From the NCBI RefSeq assembly GCF_004368965.1, contig NZ_SORO01000001.1, positions 2,574,001-2,638,000 of the forward strand: a stretch of DNA of 64,000 nucleotides, read 5' to 3'. This document shows, piece after piece, positions 8,804-18,481 of the stretch (the stretch's first letter is position 1; each line of letters starts with the position of its first letter). The notes under the pieces were generated by a model, which did no database searches, had not been told where the DNA came from, and was given only the letters and a program-made list of their open reading frames with translations. Source of the DNA: Leptospira meyeri. GTDB taxonomy: Bacteria > Spirochaetota > Leptospiria > Leptospirales > Leptospiraceae. The position numbers and the translations under genes were made by a program.

Positions 8804-9268
8804 CTACTGCAATAATTCTCCACAGTCTCTCATTTCGGGAGCATAGGGATTTTTAACTTCTCTTCCCGTCATTAACCAAGATTTATCCACCATAGGACAG
8901 TAAAATCGATTGTACTGAGATTGATTTGGAACTTCTGTTTTGATTTGGATCAATATTTCTTGAATTTTAGAAATTTTTTCGTAACTAGAATCTAAATCTG
9001 CACCTGGTGCTGGTAGGTGTGGGCGTAGATTTTCTCCCCAAGACTTTAATTTTGGATGTCCACTGGCAACCATTGCATCCAGGGCTTCAGAAAATATTTT
9101 CCAATCTGGCTTGGGATTGTCTTTTAGATACTCTTCAAGAAGGATTTGGTTCTCTGCAAGGAGTTTTGCTGCTAGGTTTTGGTGGGCAGATGTAAAAGGA
9201 GTGACCTCTTCCTTGCAAGAAAGGGCAAAAATGGCTAAAACGATGATTGAAATCCGAAATACATTCAT
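8804..9268 (-). CDS. DUF3347-like lipoprotein
   Basis: A 154-residue protein from ATG 9268 with a hydrophobic signal ending IFALSC, a plausible spirochaetal lipobox. The mature part is helical and ends with FYCPMVDKSW, NPYAPEM and RDCGEL. These match the Cys-Pro-Met, Trp, Asn-Pro-Tyr and Cys-Gly-Glu landmarks of DUF3347, a periplasmic domain found alone or fused to CusB-type efflux adaptors. Copper or other metal binding is therefore plausible. TTG 9307 is an alternative start but would precede the signal peptide by 13 polar residues. It is the first gene of a pair with the Cys-rich protein. Confidence 0.7.
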   Translation of the reverse strand: MNVFRISIIVLAIFALSCKEEVTPFTSAHQNLAAKLLAENQILLEEYLKDNPKPDWKIFSEALDAMVASGHPKLKSWGENLRPHLPAPGADLDSSYEKISKIQEILIQIKTEVPNQSQYNRFYCPMVDKSWLMTGREVKNPYAPEMRDCGELLQ

Positions 9269-9406
9269 ATTTTGATTCTTTTTTCCTAAGTTGGAATTGG
9301 AATTCAAATTTTAGTTTCGAGTTTGTTTGAAGAGAGTGCTTTTTTCTCGACAAAGCCGGTTTTTCAAGCATGATGACAGAAAAGTTCACGAAGGTGTAAT
9401 TCCATT

Positions 9407-9757
9407 ATGATCATTGTAGAAGGCATTGGCCACGTCAGTATCCCCGTCTCCCAGCTCGACACCTCTATCGATTTTTACAGGGACATTTTTGACTTCGAAG
9501 TGGAGACAAAGAAGGCTACTGAGGCAATTCTTTCTCTGGATTCGTTTCGGATTCGTTTGGTGAAGGCCGAAGTTTCCGACAGGTCTCTTCCTCTCCTCAG
9601 TTTTGTGATGGATGTGGACGATTTCACAGAAGCCATCAGCGAACTTGAGGAAAAGAATGTTAAGATCATTAAAGGGCCAGAAGGTACGGACTCTGGAGAG
9701 AGTTTAACTTTTGCAGATCCAAGCCAAAATTTAATCGAAATCTTTTACTCCAACTAA
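9407..9757 (+). CDS. VOC-superfamily (glyoxalase/dioxygenase fold) protein
   Basis: A 116-residue single VOC domain. IGHVSIPVSQLDTSIDFYRD gives the first beta-alpha unit with metal-ligand candidate His9, and DPSQNLIEIFY supplies the C-terminal Glu ligand. Lengths of this order fit glyoxalase I-like or methylmalonyl-CoA-epimerase-like proteins, but the substrate cannot be assigned. It is isolated, with hairpin-rich sequence downstream. Confidence 0.8.
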   Translation: MIIVEGIGHVSIPVSQLDTSIDFYRDIFDFEVETKKATEAILSLDSFRIRLVKAEVSDRSLPLLSFVMDVDDFTEAISELEEKNVKIIKGPEGTDSGESLTFADPSQNLIEIFYSN

Positions 9758-9773
9758 TTCCAAATTTGATCAC

Positions 9774-9823
9774 ATTCCTACCTGTAATTCTCTTGGTCGA
9801 TAACGAACCAAGAGGGTGGGAAT
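9774..9823 (+). terminator. Compound hairpin downstream of the VOC gene
   Basis: The inner stem is CTCTTGGT (9790-9797) with ACCAAGAG (9807-9814). It is extended by an outer stem ATTCCTACC (9774-9782) with GGTGGGAAT (9815-9823, one wobble), leaving a 7-nt bulge on the left arm. It lies 16 bp past the VOC stop codon. No strong U-run follows, so Rho-independent termination is possible but unproven. Confidence 0.45.
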
Positions 9824-9870
9824 CCAATAAAATCTACACACCAATTTCAAAAAATCTATGTTTGTTTCTC

Positions 9871-9915
9871 GTCGGTTTTTAATACTTCAACCGACTTGTC
9901 CCTTTGTTTAAAGGG
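9871..9915 (-). terminator. Two small hairpins at the 3' end of the minus-strand lipoprotein gene
   Basis: GTCGGTT (9871-9877) pairs with AACCGAC (9889-9895). CCCTTT (9900-9905) pairs with AAAGGG (9910-9915) and spans the TAA of the lipoprotein gene. Neither is followed by a long U-run on the minus strand. They probably serve as terminator or mRNA-end structures. Confidence 0.4.
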
Positions 9916-10600
9916 CCAAACTACAGGTTGCTGATTGAGCAGTAAGATAGAATTGGGTAGCTACACCTGCTGGAAATGGGATGACCGGATCGTTTTGTAA
10001 AACGTAATCTGTTGCACGGCAGGACCGATCAAAAACTCTAACGGTGACTGTACTTTCGCATCCAATGGTTAGATTTCTAGAAGATAACAGGGTGTCGGTA
10101 TGAAAGGCTTTGGTCTCTTGCCCATCAAATTCAATAGACAAACTATTACCTTGTTTTAGTTCTATTTCGGAACCATATTGTTTATTTGCGACCGTATAAC
10201 AGTCGATAAAGTATTCCATTCCCGCACAATTAACACCCGTTTTTGAATTAGGTAAACAAGATCCACCTGATTTAGATACAGTGATAAAACCAGAAAAAGC
10301 TCCATCTGGTACTCGGGTGTATAATTCTGTTCCTGTATTGAGACTAATCGTAGCAACAACATCGTTAAATCGGATCACTGGATCGATTCCAAAGTTTTCG
10401 CCTTTGATCACAACTTCAGTGGCAGCATAGGTGGCATTGAGATTGTTTTGGGCTGGCGTCCCAATTTGTGGAGTTACAGAAGATACAACTGGTGGAGAGG
10501 TTAAAAGGGATGCAAGAGGATCTTCATTGGAAGAGGTTTTACATGAAAAACTGTTTCCAAGTACTAGTGAGAATCCGATTGTGTATAAAATCCTTCTCAT
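9908..10600 (-). CDS. Putative lipoprotein with an IPT/TIG domain
   Basis: A 230-residue exported protein from ATG 10600. The hydrophobic signal ends NSFSC, giving a lipobox Cys at about residue 20, followed by a Ser/Asn-rich linker. VSSVTPQIGTP, then VVIKGENFG and VIRFNDVVAT, is the typical start of an IPT/TIG immunoglobulin-like fold. The second half is Cys-containing and unrecognised. It is likely surface or periplasmic. It is divergent from the enoyl-CoA hydratase gene. Confidence 0.7.
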   Translation of the reverse strand: MRRILYTIGFSLVLGNSFSCKTSSNEDPLASLLTSPPVVSSVTPQIGTPAQNNLNATYAATEVVIKGENFGIDPVIRFNDVVATISLNTGTELYTRVPDGAFSGFITVSKSGGSCLPNSKTGVNCAGMEYFIDCYTVANKQYGSEIELKQGNSLSIEFDGQETKAFHTDTLLSSRNLTIGCESTVTVRVFDRSCRATDYVLQNDPVIPFPAGVATQFYLTAQSATCSLAL

Positions 10601-10669
10601 GACTGTTGCTTCCATTATCGGAAAAACAAAACCGATTTCATTTCTATTTTTTCATTCGGAGGAAATTCT

Positions 10670-11443
10670 ATGAACACTGTCACACTCCAAACCCACCATA
10701 CTTATGTAGCATTGATAGAACTCAGCCGCCCAGAGGCAAAAAATGCCATTTCCTTACAGCTTCTTGCAGAACTGAGAGAAAAAATCCAAGAGGTTAAGTT
10801 GGGTCGGGCACGTGCTCTCGTCATCATCGGAAATGGAGATTCGTTCTGTTCTGGTGCAGATTTGAAAGAACGTAAGTCCATGTCAGAATTGCAGGTAAAA
10901 CAATTTTTGACGGACATCAATCTATGTTTTTCTGAATTATCAAACCTTTCCATACCAACCATTGCAGCAATCAATGGATTTGCTTTTGGTGGCGGATTAG
11001 AATTGGCATTATCATGTGATATTCGTTATGCGAGCGAGTCGGCGCAAATGGGACTTACAGAAACAAAACTAGGAATCATTCCCGGGGCAGGGGGAACACA
11101 AAGACTTTCTCGGATTGTCGGAGAATCAATTGCGATGGAGTGGATTTTTTCCGGTAAAAAACTATCTGGAAAAGAGGCTAAGGAACGAGGTTTGGTTTCT
11201 CAAATTTTTGAACCTGATCATTTACGGGAATCTTCTCTTGCTCTAGCAAGGGAGATATCGGAATCTGCACCTATCGCCGTTTCTGCTGCCAAAAAAGCCC
11301 TACGCGGTGGGGTGGATTTACCGATGAAATCTGCTCTAGAGTGGGAAAGATTATGTTATTTTGAAACGATTGGAACAAAAGATCGATTAGAAGCCTTACA
11401 GGCGTTTGCTGAAAAAAGAAAACCTAATTTTAAGGGAGAATGA
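10670..11443 (+). CDS. Enoyl-CoA hydratase/isomerase family protein
   Basis: A 257-residue crotonase-fold enzyme. The CoA-binding oxyanion loops SFCSGADLKE and GFAFGGGLELA are present, and both catalytic glutamates of the hydratase subgroup are kept: Glu111 in GGGLELALSCDI and Glu131 in LTETKLGIIPGAGGTQRL. It therefore probably hydrates 2-enoyl-CoA in fatty acid or branched-chain amino acid breakdown. AGGAAA upstream of ATG 10670 gives a good ribosome site. It is followed closely by dcd. Confidence 0.88.
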   Translation: MNTVTLQTHHTYVALIELSRPEAKNAISLQLLAELREKIQEVKLGRARALVIIGNGDSFCSGADLKERKSMSELQVKQFLTDINLCFSELSNLSIPTIAAINGFAFGGGLELALSCDIRYASESAQMGLTETKLGIIPGAGGTQRLSRIVGESIAMEWIFSGKKLSGKEAKERGLVSQIFEPDHLRESSLALAREISESAPIAVSAAKKALRGGVDLPMKSALEWERLCYFETIGTKDRLEALQAFAEKRKPNFKGE

Positions 11444-11446
11444 TCC

Positions 11447-11971
11447 GTGATTTTAACCGGAAAAGAAATTTTAAAACGACTAGGTAACGATATAAAAATC
11501 GAACCTTATGATTCTAACCTATTGAATCCAAATTCATATAATTTACGATTGCATGAAGATCTTTTGGTATATTCTGAATTTCCTTTGGATATGAAAAAAC
11601 CAAATCCAGTTCAAAATTTAAAAATACCAGATGATGGATTACTATTAGAACCTGGAAAGTTGTATTTAGGTAGGACCATCGAATTTACTGAGACACACAA
11701 TCTCGTGCCGATGTTAGAAGGTCGTTCTTCCATTGGGAGACTTGGAATGTTTGTCCATATCACTGCTGGATTTGGGGATGTTGGGTTTAAGGGATTTTGG
11801 ACTTTAGAAATCCAAGTGACTCATCCACTGCGTGTGTATGCAGGTGTTCAAATCTGTCAGATCTTTTATCATACTGTGGAAGGGGAAATCAGCGAATACA
11901 AATCAGGAAAATACCAAGCCAACCAAGGCATCCAACCTTCCTTATTGTATAAAGACTTTGAAAAGAAATAA
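11447..11971 (+). CDS. dcd: dCTP deaminase
   Basis: A 174-residue protein matching the usual length of dCTP deaminase, which converts dCTP to dUTP for dTMP synthesis. Signature segments are NPNSYNLRL, EGRSSIGRLGMFVH (substrate binding) and TLEIQV with the catalytic Glu. The C-terminal YQANQGIQPS resembles the nucleotide-closing lid. The start is GTG 11447, with AAGGGAG just upstream overlapping the end of the enoyl-CoA hydratase gene. A DCD/dUTPase bifunctional activity cannot be excluded from sequence. Confidence 0.92.
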   Translation: MILTGKEILKRLGNDIKIEPYDSNLLNPNSYNLRLHEDLLVYSEFPLDMKKPNPVQNLKIPDDGLLLEPGKLYLGRTIEFTETHNLVPMLEGRSSIGRLGMFVHITAGFGDVGFKGFWTLEIQVTHPLRVYAGVQICQIFYHTVEGEISEYKSGKYQANQGIQPSLLYKDFEKK

Positions 11972-12003
11972 GATTTAATATTTTTAGAAATATTATAATG
12001 AGA

Positions 12004-12029
12004 ACCTGCCTCCAAAACGGAGGGCAGGT
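12004..12029. terminator. GC-rich hairpin between convergent genes
   Basis: ACCTGCCTCC (12004-12013) pairs with GGAGG-GCAGGT (12019-12029) across a 5-nt loop, with one bulged G. It lies between the dcd stop and the stop of the DUF2147 gene, and T-rich sequence follows about 15 nt later on the plus strand. A shared terminator is likely. Confidence 0.6.
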
Positions 12030-12044
12030 GCTTCATGATTACAA

Positions 12045-12569
12045 TTATTTTTTAGCTTTAAACGTACAGTCCCATTTAGGGTCGTCGAGATTCACACCAC
12101 CAAGTTTTACCCAGTTGTTTGTTTTTCCGATAAAGGTAATGGAACAAAGTGTTCCCTTTAGATCCAGTCGATTTCCACCTTCGAGAGAAGTGAATTTTCC
12201 ACAGTAGGTTTTTCCGTCACGAGGGTTATAAATCTTTCCGTTTTTATAAACACCTTCACCGACGTAGTCAAATCCAGTAATAAATACCATACCTAAGTTG
12301 GGACGGTTTCTAAGTTTTGGATCTTCATTATTGTGATCGAGGTAGGGAGTACCTGGAACACCTTTATCTTTTTCTTTTTCAGGGTAGGCGTTGTCTTTGA
12401 TACAAACCGTTTTACCACAGTATTTATCACCACATTTGAAAATTTCAATGACTGAGTCTTTTTCAGGGGGTAAATACCGGCCTACGGCTACGTCTGCTTC
12501 TTGGGCTAGTAGAGAACTTCCGGCGAAGAGAATTGCCGTCCATACACTTAAAACAAGTTTTTGATTCAT
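12045..12569 (-). CDS. DUF2147 exported protein
   Basis: A 174-residue secreted protein with a signal peptide (cleavage near LLAQEAD). The mature part follows the DUF2147 pattern: VGRYLPPEKDSVIEIFKCGDKYCGK, then a central MVFITGFDYVGEGVYKNGKIYNPRDGKTY, then the GNRLDLKGTLCSITFIGKTNNW end. DUF2147 proteins are periplasmic beta-sandwich proteins of unknown function. Four or more conserved Cys could form disulfides. The upstream spacer up to 12708 holds divergent promoters for this gene and the chemoreceptor. Confidence 0.85.
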   Translation of the reverse strand: MNQKLVLSVWTAILFAGSSLLAQEADVAVGRYLPPEKDSVIEIFKCGDKYCGKTVCIKDNAYPEKEKDKGVPGTPYLDHNNEDPKLRNRPNLGMVFITGFDYVGEGVYKNGKIYNPRDGKTYCGKFTSLEGGNRLDLKGTLCSITFIGKTNNWVKLGGVNLDDPKWDCTFKAKK

Positions 12570-12685
12570 AAAGATCCTTATTCTATAAAATTGGATTCGC
12601 TTATTCTGACAGAAATTTTATCTCTGGCAAGCTGGTTTTTATAAAAACTCTATGACAATTCAGGAAAATAGTATATGGAAACGAT

Positions 12686-12693
12686 ACCGATAA
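12686..12693 (+). promoter_or_regulatory. Possible sigma-28 (FliA) -10 element upstream of the chemoreceptor
   Basis: ACCGATAA matches the flagellar sigma-28 -10 consensus GCCGATAA at 7 of 8 positions. A poor -35 candidate (AAAATAGT) lies roughly 15 bp upstream. It would place the transcription start only a few bases before the ATG at 12709, leaving an unusually short leader. The match fits a chemotaxis gene but is weak evidence. Confidence 0.35.
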
Positions 12694-12708
12694 AAAGATA
12701 AAAGTATT

Positions 12709-14145
12709 ATGTTTCATTTTAGATCAAACGACTCTACAAGAGAGTTTTTAATACGGAATCGTAAATCGATCCGTGAACATATCATTCGTAACACTTCCAT
12801 AGAGGAATCGAATGATTCTGAGATTGTAGATCTTTTAGAATTACAACGAAAATTACGAGGTTTAATTACTTCCTCTGCTGATGAAATTGCTGTTTCTATC
12901 CTCGGAACCTCAACCAACCTTAAGAATATTGAGCACCTACAGTCACAATTTGTAACAGGGCTTTCGCATTTTAGTGATATTTCTGCCAATCTAGCAAGTA
13001 GTGCGGAAGAATTAGATGCGGTGATTCATTCTGTTTCATTTCAAATTTCAGAAACGTTAAAAACTTTTGATGCCACGGGACAAAGAAATATTGAGTTAGT
13101 TAACAGTTTAGAAAAGACAACAAAAGAGATTGAAACGATCGCTAAACAATCATTATGGGTAAAAGTTGAAAACCAAAAAAATGAAGTAGAAATTCAACTT
13201 TTATATAACGATCTTCAGAAGATTAACGAAAATATCCAATTGGTTAAAGATATTTCGGATCGTACAAATCTTCTGGCACTCAATGCATCCATTGAAGCGG
13301 CTCGGGCTGGTGAAGAAGGGAGAGGTTTTTCTGTGGTAGCGGATGGGGTTTCGAAGTTGGCCGAAAATACAAAAGTAGCAGTCAAAACAATCCAAGAATC
13401 TGCTCAACATATTCGGTCTCGATTTTTGGAATTTCAAGAAAATTCAAAAACTAGAACTTCTGTTCTCATCGAAATCATCGAAAAAATCCAAGCCATTGAA
13501 TCTTCCGTTCTCTCTAATAGAAAAGAATCAAAAACAAATTTAAGTGAAATTCAGATTTTGATTACTCAATTCCATGATTTGGAATTCAAACTTCGCGAAG
13601 TAGGGGTTGCTTCTCTGAACATTGCCAATGATTCTACAAGTATATCCAACCAGGTTCACGTACTTTCAGATCATAGTGTTCGAACAAAAACGGACTTTGA
13701 CGCAATTTTTACTAAAATTGAAAATACTGTAAAACTGATTACGAATCAAAATTCGGTTTGGTTATTGGAATTCATTTTTCAAAGAAGATTAGATCATATC
13801 CATTGGGTGCAAGCAGTTGACCAAGCAATTGCAACTGGAAATGTAAATTTATTCCCGCAGTTAAACCATACCCTCTGTAAAATGGGTTTGTGGTACTACC
13901 AAAGCTCAGTATTGGATGCAAAACAAAAAGCAATACATGATCAGTTGGAAATACCCCATCGTGAGTTGCATTCTTGTGCTATCCATATCAAAGAAGCTAT
14001 TGTTCAAAACGATGCGGCGAAGGTTAAACAAGAGAGATCCAAATTACAAGAAAACTTTATAGAACTCAGCAAAATATTCGATTCCTATATTCAGTATTTA
14101 GAAATCAAAACGATGGAGGATCAGGGACTAACCTCAATTAATTGA
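12709..14145 (+). CDS. Soluble methyl-accepting chemotaxis-type receptor with C-terminal CZB domain
   Basis: A 478-residue protein with no transmembrane helix. Residues 90-350 form coiled-coil signalling helices with the highly conserved hairpin tip ([20 protein letters not shown], 187-206) that contacts CheA/CheW. Residues 355-435 form a chemoreceptor zinc-binding (CZB) domain with candidate ligands His363, Cys390, His417 and His421 and the CKMGLWYY signature. CZB receptors sense zinc or hypochlorous acid in other bacteria. The N-terminal 80 residues are unassigned. It is probably a cytoplasmic receptor. Its 3' end overlaps the convergent phosphatase gene by 8 bp. Confidence 0.88.
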   Translation: MFHFRSNDSTREFLIRNRKSIREHIIRNTSIEESNDSEIVDLLELQRKLRGLITSSADEIAVSILGTSTNLKNIEHLQSQFVTGLSHFSDISANLASSAEELDAVIHSVSFQISETLKTFDATGQRNIELVNSLEKTTKEIETIAKQSLWVKVENQKNEVEIQLLYNDLQKINENIQLVKDISDRTNLLALNASIEAARAGEEGRGFSVVADGVSKLAENTKVAVKTIQESAQHIRSRFLEFQENSKTRTSVLIEIIEKIQAIESSVLSNRKESKTNLSEIQILITQFHDLEFKLREVGVASLNIANDSTSISNQVHVLSDHSVRTKTDFDAIFTKIENTVKLITNQNSVWLLEFIFQRRLDHIHWVQAVDQAIATGNVNLFPQLNHTLCKMGLWYYQSSVLDAKQKAIHDQLEIPHRELHSCAIHIKEAIVQNDAAKVKQERSKLQENFIELSKIFDSYIQYLEIKTMEDQGLTSIN

Positions 14146-17100
14146 GGCTAGTCGCTTTTTCCAACAACTTTGAAAGTTTGAGGACGTTTTTATTTGTTGG
14201 GTCAATAGATTGAGCCCGAGTGACATAAGTAACGGCTCGATCAACATTCCCAAGCAATCGACTAACGTCAGCAAGGTTAATAAGGTTTTGGAAATTTTCC
14301 GGATCGTATTTTAATGCTTCTTGTGCAGCTTTTAGTGCACTTTCGTAATTTCCGAGTTTTTTCTCGGACATTGCTAAGTAGTACCAATACTCACCAGAAC
14401 CTTCATTTTCTTTTAGGAATTCTGTAAGAACTTTTGCTGCAATATCGTATTCCTTTCCTTTGTAACTTACGAGACCTAAAAATTTATTTAGTTTTTGGTT
14501 GCTTGGATCACCAAGGAAGGCTTTTTTCATAACGGTAATGGCTCTTTCAATCTCACCGTTTTGGTAGAGAATTTTTCCTTCTTCAAATGCACCCGAAGTT
14601 GTGAGTGCCTCGTCCCAATCATCACCTGGCGTGTCAAAAAAGTCATCAACCGGCTGGTGGGAAAGATCATCTTTTTCTGGAGTATGAAGAACAGGAGTCT
14701 TTTCACTTTTGAAAACAACGCTGAGCATGGAGATATCATCTGTTACATCCCCTGCTTTTTTGACTAATTTTTCAACTTCATAGATATCACCATCTGCCTG
14801 TTCCACAAATCGCAGAACCATCGTTTCATCTTCGTTGATTGTCCTTACGTCTTCATCCGGAGTTAAGTCAATATCATCACGTCCATCTGAACCAAGGATT
14901 AATTGGTCACCAGGTAAAAGTTGGAATGTTTGTACTTCGAACGGATATTCAGAATCCAATCCAAGTTTACGAAGTTTCAATTCTTCCTCTATGAAACTTG
15001 CTTTTCCATCTCGATAAAGAATGCTGTAAGGGTGTTCTGCGTTAAAATACCAGATTTTTCCTGATTCATCATCAATCAACATGACAGTTGCAGAGATTAC
15101 CATCGTTCCACTAAAGGATTTGAATACAGCATTTACCTCTTCATATACGTCGGTAAGCCATTCTTCGGGTGTTCGATTGAGGATTCGTTTGTTACCTGCG
15201 GACCGAGCCATGATGGAATTCATAACCACACCCATTACCAAGGAACCACCGGCACCTTGCATCGATTTTCCCATTGCATCACCGTTCATCACCATCGTAT
15301 AACGATGGAAATCATCAGGTTTTCCTAATTTTAAGTTTCCTGTGATACAAATATCGCCACCGAGATCGCCGGTTTTATTGCGGAATTCGAAAGTTTTCTT
15401 TTGGTGAACAAAGAAGTCACAACGGATGTTGTCTGATTTATTTGCATTAAAAAATAATGGTTTTGCCAGTAGAGAAGTAAGGAAGTAGTCACCATCTTGT
15501 TGCACTTTCAATCGATGGATCTCATCCATTTTTTCTTGAAGTTCTTTTGTTCTTTCTTTTACTTTTTCTTCTAGATTCTCTGCGTAGTCTTGCAGTTCCC
15601 GTCTTGCATCTCGAATGGAAGACACCATCCCATTGAATGATTCAGCTAAATAACCAATCTCATCATTTACCTTGATCGGAACTTCTACTTCTAAATTTCC
15701 TTGGTTTACTTTTTCAACCCCAGCGAGTAGGGCATAAAGGGGGTTGACAAGTGCTGATCGAAAGAATAACGGGAATACGACTAATAAAACGAACATCACA
15801 ATTGCAAGGATCACTAGTTCGAGTTTTGCTGATTTGTGCATGTAGGCACGATAGTCACGGTAGTTAAAACCAACTTCTCTGTTGATTTTATTTTTCGCAT
15901 CATAAGTCATGTAAGCGATGTAATGCGAAACACCGTCCAAATCTTTTCTATAGTGTCTGGTTAAATCCGGTTTGAAATATCGGAAGAACTTCAACATTTC
16001 CACTCGGAGGTCCGCCCCTGATATTTCTTTACCGTCCCATTTACAATCGCTTACATGTTTGAGAATGGCATCACGGAAAGTGTCTACGTTTTTTACTTTT
16101 TCAACGTATTTGACGCCTTCTTCACAAAACTGATCAGGTAAAATGTCTGCGAGTTTATTCGTGTTGATGAAGGTTCTACGATTGAGTTTTTCAATTAATT
16201 TGGAAACTTCAGCTTTTAATTCGGCGCCTTCAGTATCAGGATTCTCTTCTAAAAATTGGACAATTGCATTTTTATAACCCTCAAAGTAATAAGGAGTTTT
16301 TGTTAAACTGGCTTTGAGAGTTTTTCTGTAATCAACTTCACTGATATTGACTACTTCATCATACAACGCCGTATTGTAAAGATCTGCCTGTACTAATGGC
16401 AAATCTAAATTAACAGATGAAGGTAAGTAAGCTTTTTTTAAACTTTGGCCTGAAGAATCAGATTCAATGACAAATAATATATCTTTGGAACGTTCTCCTC
16501 CTTCCGCTACACGGAGGGCCTTTTGGATTGCTGTATTATCAAAAGAGGTTTCTTTTTCCTGGTCAACTAAGTAACTGAAAGCCTGCATGATGAGTAGGAT
16601 TGTCACAAATGAAATTCCTACAATTTTAACCATAAAGGTTGTTCTTTCGCTACTGTTGTTGATAAAGGAAATTGTAATGATAAAAAATGTGAAAGTAAAA
16701 AGTAATACGAGAGCTGTGAGATAAGTGGATCGTTCCATTGCACCATCCCGGCTCATAACATTTGTTATGTTTGGTACGACTGCTGCTATGAGTGCGGCAA
16801 TCAACATAATGAAAAGGGTTCCCCGTTTTTCCTTTTTCACATGGAACAATCGATATCCCGGTAAAATTAAGAAGTTGATAAATGAATAAGCAGCGATGAA
16901 TAAACTTAAAATCCTACTTGGCCCTTCGGAGTTAAAATCCCAGTGGTGAGCAGTGAAGTGGTATTTTCTTTCTCCTTGAGAAACGGTAACAAGAAACCAC
17001 AAAACGACAACGATAGCAATCGCATACAGAACGAACTGAATGATGGTAGCTACTTTTTTATCTTCATTGTCTGGAAAACGGAAGAAGAACTGACCAAAAT

Positions 17101-17365
17101 GAATGATTCCAAAGATAATGAATCCTCCGGTGATCCAACGGTGGTAGGAAGCAATAGGATGGTAGTAAAAAGCCCCTAATAAGTATCCGAATTGGAACAG
17201 GCATAAAAACAAACAAGCGAGCCCCATATGTTTGGTCGCAACCGTTCTGTCTTTTAAGGAGAAAAAGAATGTAGTCAAGACCGCAAGGAGGACAGTGACA
17301 ATTAAACTACCGAATGTGTAATAATTTGTTAGTATGTGGTCAACGGATAATATGCTTTCACTCAT
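14138..17365 (-). CDS. Membrane SpoIIE-type PP2C phosphatase with HAMP and TPR domains
   Basis: A 1075-residue sensor phosphatase. Residues 1-260 hold about seven transmembrane helices, followed by a roughly 250-residue extracytoplasmic region, another helix near 515-540, a HAMP domain ([18 protein letters not shown] onward) and a coiled coil. The SpoIIE PP2C domain spans about 620-880, with [26 protein letters not shown] and DDISML supplying the metal-binding acids. The C-terminus has three or four TPR units. Such proteins usually dephosphorylate anti-anti-sigma (STAS) partners. The TPRs suggest recruitment of a partner or scaffold. It is probably monocistronic, with a 123-bp spacer before it containing a hairpin. 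Confidence 0.88.
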   Translation of the reverse strand: MSESILSVDHILTNYYTFGSLIVTVLLAVLTTFFFSLKDRTVATKHMGLACLFLCLFQFGYLLGAFYYHPIASYHRWITGGFIIFGIIHFGQFFFRFPDNEDKKVATIIQFVLYAIAIVVVLWFLVTVSQGERKYHFTAHHWDFNSEGPSRILSLFIAAYSFINFLILPGYRLFHVKKEKRGTLFIMLIAALIAAVVPNITNVMSRDGAMERSTYLTALVLLFTFTFFIITISFINNSSERTTFMVKIVGISFVTILLIMQAFSYLVDQEKETSFDNTAIQKALRVAEGGERSKDILFVIESDSSGQSLKKAYLPSSVNLDLPLVQADLYNTALYDEVVNISEVDYRKTLKASLTKTPYYFEGYKNAIVQFLEENPDTEGAELKAEVSKLIEKLNRRTFINTNKLADILPDQFCEEGVKYVEKVKNVDTFRDAILKHVSDCKWDGKEISGADLRVEMLKFFRYFKPDLTRHYRKDLDGVSHYIAYMTYDAKNKINREVGFNYRDYRAYMHKSAKLELVILAIVMFVLLVVFPLFFRSALVNPLYALLAGVEKVNQGNLEVEVPIKVNDEIGYLAESFNGMVSSIRDARRELQDYAENLEEKVKERTKELQEKMDEIHRLKVQQDGDYFLTSLLAKPLFFNANKSDNIRCDFFVHQKKTFEFRNKTGDLGGDICITGNLKLGKPDDFHRYTMVMNGDAMGKSMQGAGGSLVMGVVMNSIMARSAGNKRILNRTPEEWLTDVYEEVNAVFKSFSGTMVISATVMLIDDESGKIWYFNAEHPYSILYRDGKASFIEEELKLRKLGLDSEYPFEVQTFQLLPGDQLILGSDGRDDIDLTPDEDVRTINEDETMVLRFVEQADGDIYEVEKLVKKAGDVTDDISMLSVVFKSEKTPVLHTPEKDDLSHQPVDDFFDTPGDDWDEALTTSGAFEEGKILYQNGEIERAITVMKKAFLGDPSNQKLNKFLGLVSYKGKEYDIAAKVLTEFLKENEGSGEYWYYLAMSEKKLGNYESALKAAQEALKYDPENFQNLINLADVSRLLGNVDRAVTYVTRAQSIDPTNKNVLKLSKLLEKATSLN

Positions 17366-17440
17366 AGGGTCTTCTAGTTGCTAATTTAATACGAAATCGT
17401 AACAGGCAGAAATGCGAAATCAATTCATTTTCCTACCGTC

Positions 17441-17473
17441 CCGAGCAAATCAGCCATCCAGCCATTTGCTCGG
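17441..17473 (-). terminator. 10-bp stem hairpin between rlpA-type gene and phosphatase gene
   Basis: CCGAGCAAAT (17441-17450) and ATTTGCTCGG (17464-17473) are perfect complements with a 13-nt loop. It lies downstream of the RlpA gene and upstream of the phosphatase gene, both on the minus strand. No U-run follows, so it may be a Rho-type terminator, an mRNA-stabilising end, or a leader structure for the phosphatase gene. Confidence 0.5.
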
Positions 17474-17488
17474 AGGGAAGGGTCAAAA

Positions 17489-18373
17489 CTAACGATTGGC
17501 GATAAAACAATCAATCCCATCGTATTTTAATTTTGATTTGAGAGATTCTGCTTTCGCGCGGTCAGCAAAATCACCAACTTGAACGACAAACTTTCCATCT
17601 CGGGGAGTGACGAACACAGATTGGTTGTATTCAGATTTCATGTTTTCTTGGTATTTCAGGGCTCTTTCTTTTTCTTGAAACACCCCTACTTGCACAGTAA
17701 ATCCTTTGCCAGCCGCAACTGGTTTCACTGCACCAGGTTTTACCGGAGTCAGTTTTTCTGGTTTTGCAGGAGCATCGTCAAGAAGGTCAGCATCATCTAA
17801 ATCATCGGCGAGATCATCTTCCCCTTTTTTAAGAACTTTGATCCCAACTTTGGTAACCCCTTTGTCCTTAAATTCGAGGATCTCTGCTGTTTTTTCCGAT
17901 ACATCCACAATTCGTTCATCAACAAATGGACCGCGGTCATTGATCCGTACGACAGCTTCTTTGTTGTTTTCTAAGTTTTGGATTTTGACCACACTCCCAA
18001 TGGGAAGTGTTCTATGCGCGCCTGTCATTTTCATGCGGTCAAAAGGTTCACCGCTTGCAGTAGGGCGACCTTGGAATTTTTGTCCATACCAAGAAGATAA
18101 ACCCACTTCATCAAATTGTGTTGTTGGTTTTTTTGTTGGGATGGCCGCTACAACAGTTGGTGTTGTAGTTTTTGCATTGGAATCTAAATCGTCAATGATA
18201 GAACGAGCCACTGGGTCATCTGACTTGGTGTTACTTGCTGGTTTTGACTTCCCAGAACGTTCAAAAAAAATATCCTCCGGATCGCCGGAAGCACTATAAT
18301 CTCTACGGGTGGCATCTGCTGAACTGCAGGATACTAGCCACAATACTATGGATAAAAGTATGAGTCTTTGCAT
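17489..18373 (-). CDS. rlpA: RlpA-like septal lytic transglycosylase lipoprotein
   Basis: A 294-residue lipoprotein from ATG 18373, preceded by the strong ribosome site AGGAAGGGG. The signal ends WLVSC (lipobox). A disordered linker is followed by a double-psi beta-barrel (about 90-180) with SSWYGQKFQGRPTASGE, AHRTLPIGS and NDRGPF, the RlpA catalytic segments. An acidic and Pro/Lys-rich linker follows. A C-terminal SPOR domain (about 220-294, FTVQVGVF onward) binds denuded septal glycan. It likely cleaves peptidoglycan at the division site. The divergent TPR gene starts 108 bp away. Confidence 0.88.
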   Translation of the reverse strand: MQRLILLSIVLWLVSCSSADATRRDYSASGDPEDIFFERSGKSKPASNTKSDDPVARSIIDDLDSNAKTTTPTVVAAIPTKKPTTQFDEVGLSSWYGQKFQGRPTASGEPFDRMKMTGAHRTLPIGSVVKIQNLENNKEAVVRINDRGPFVDERIVDVSEKTAEILEFKDKGVTKVGIKVLKKGEDDLADDLDDADLLDDAPAKPEKLTPVKPGAVKPVAAGKGFTVQVGVFQEKERALKYQENMKSEYNQSVFVTPRDGKFVVQVGDFADRAKAESLKSKLKYDGIDCFIANR

Positions 18374-18481
18374 AACTTTCCCCTTCCTCTGGACTCTTGT
18401 GTGTACCTTTCGGAAGGTTTTTCCATTCCCATGATAAAATTTCTCAGGGGAGATTCGTTTCTGAAACGATAATCGGTCTGT

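Noticed and set aside
17706..18299. 197-aa plus-strand frame opposite the RlpA-like gene
   Set aside because: Low-complexity Ser-rich antisense frame; the RlpA catalytic and SPOR motifs are on the other strand.
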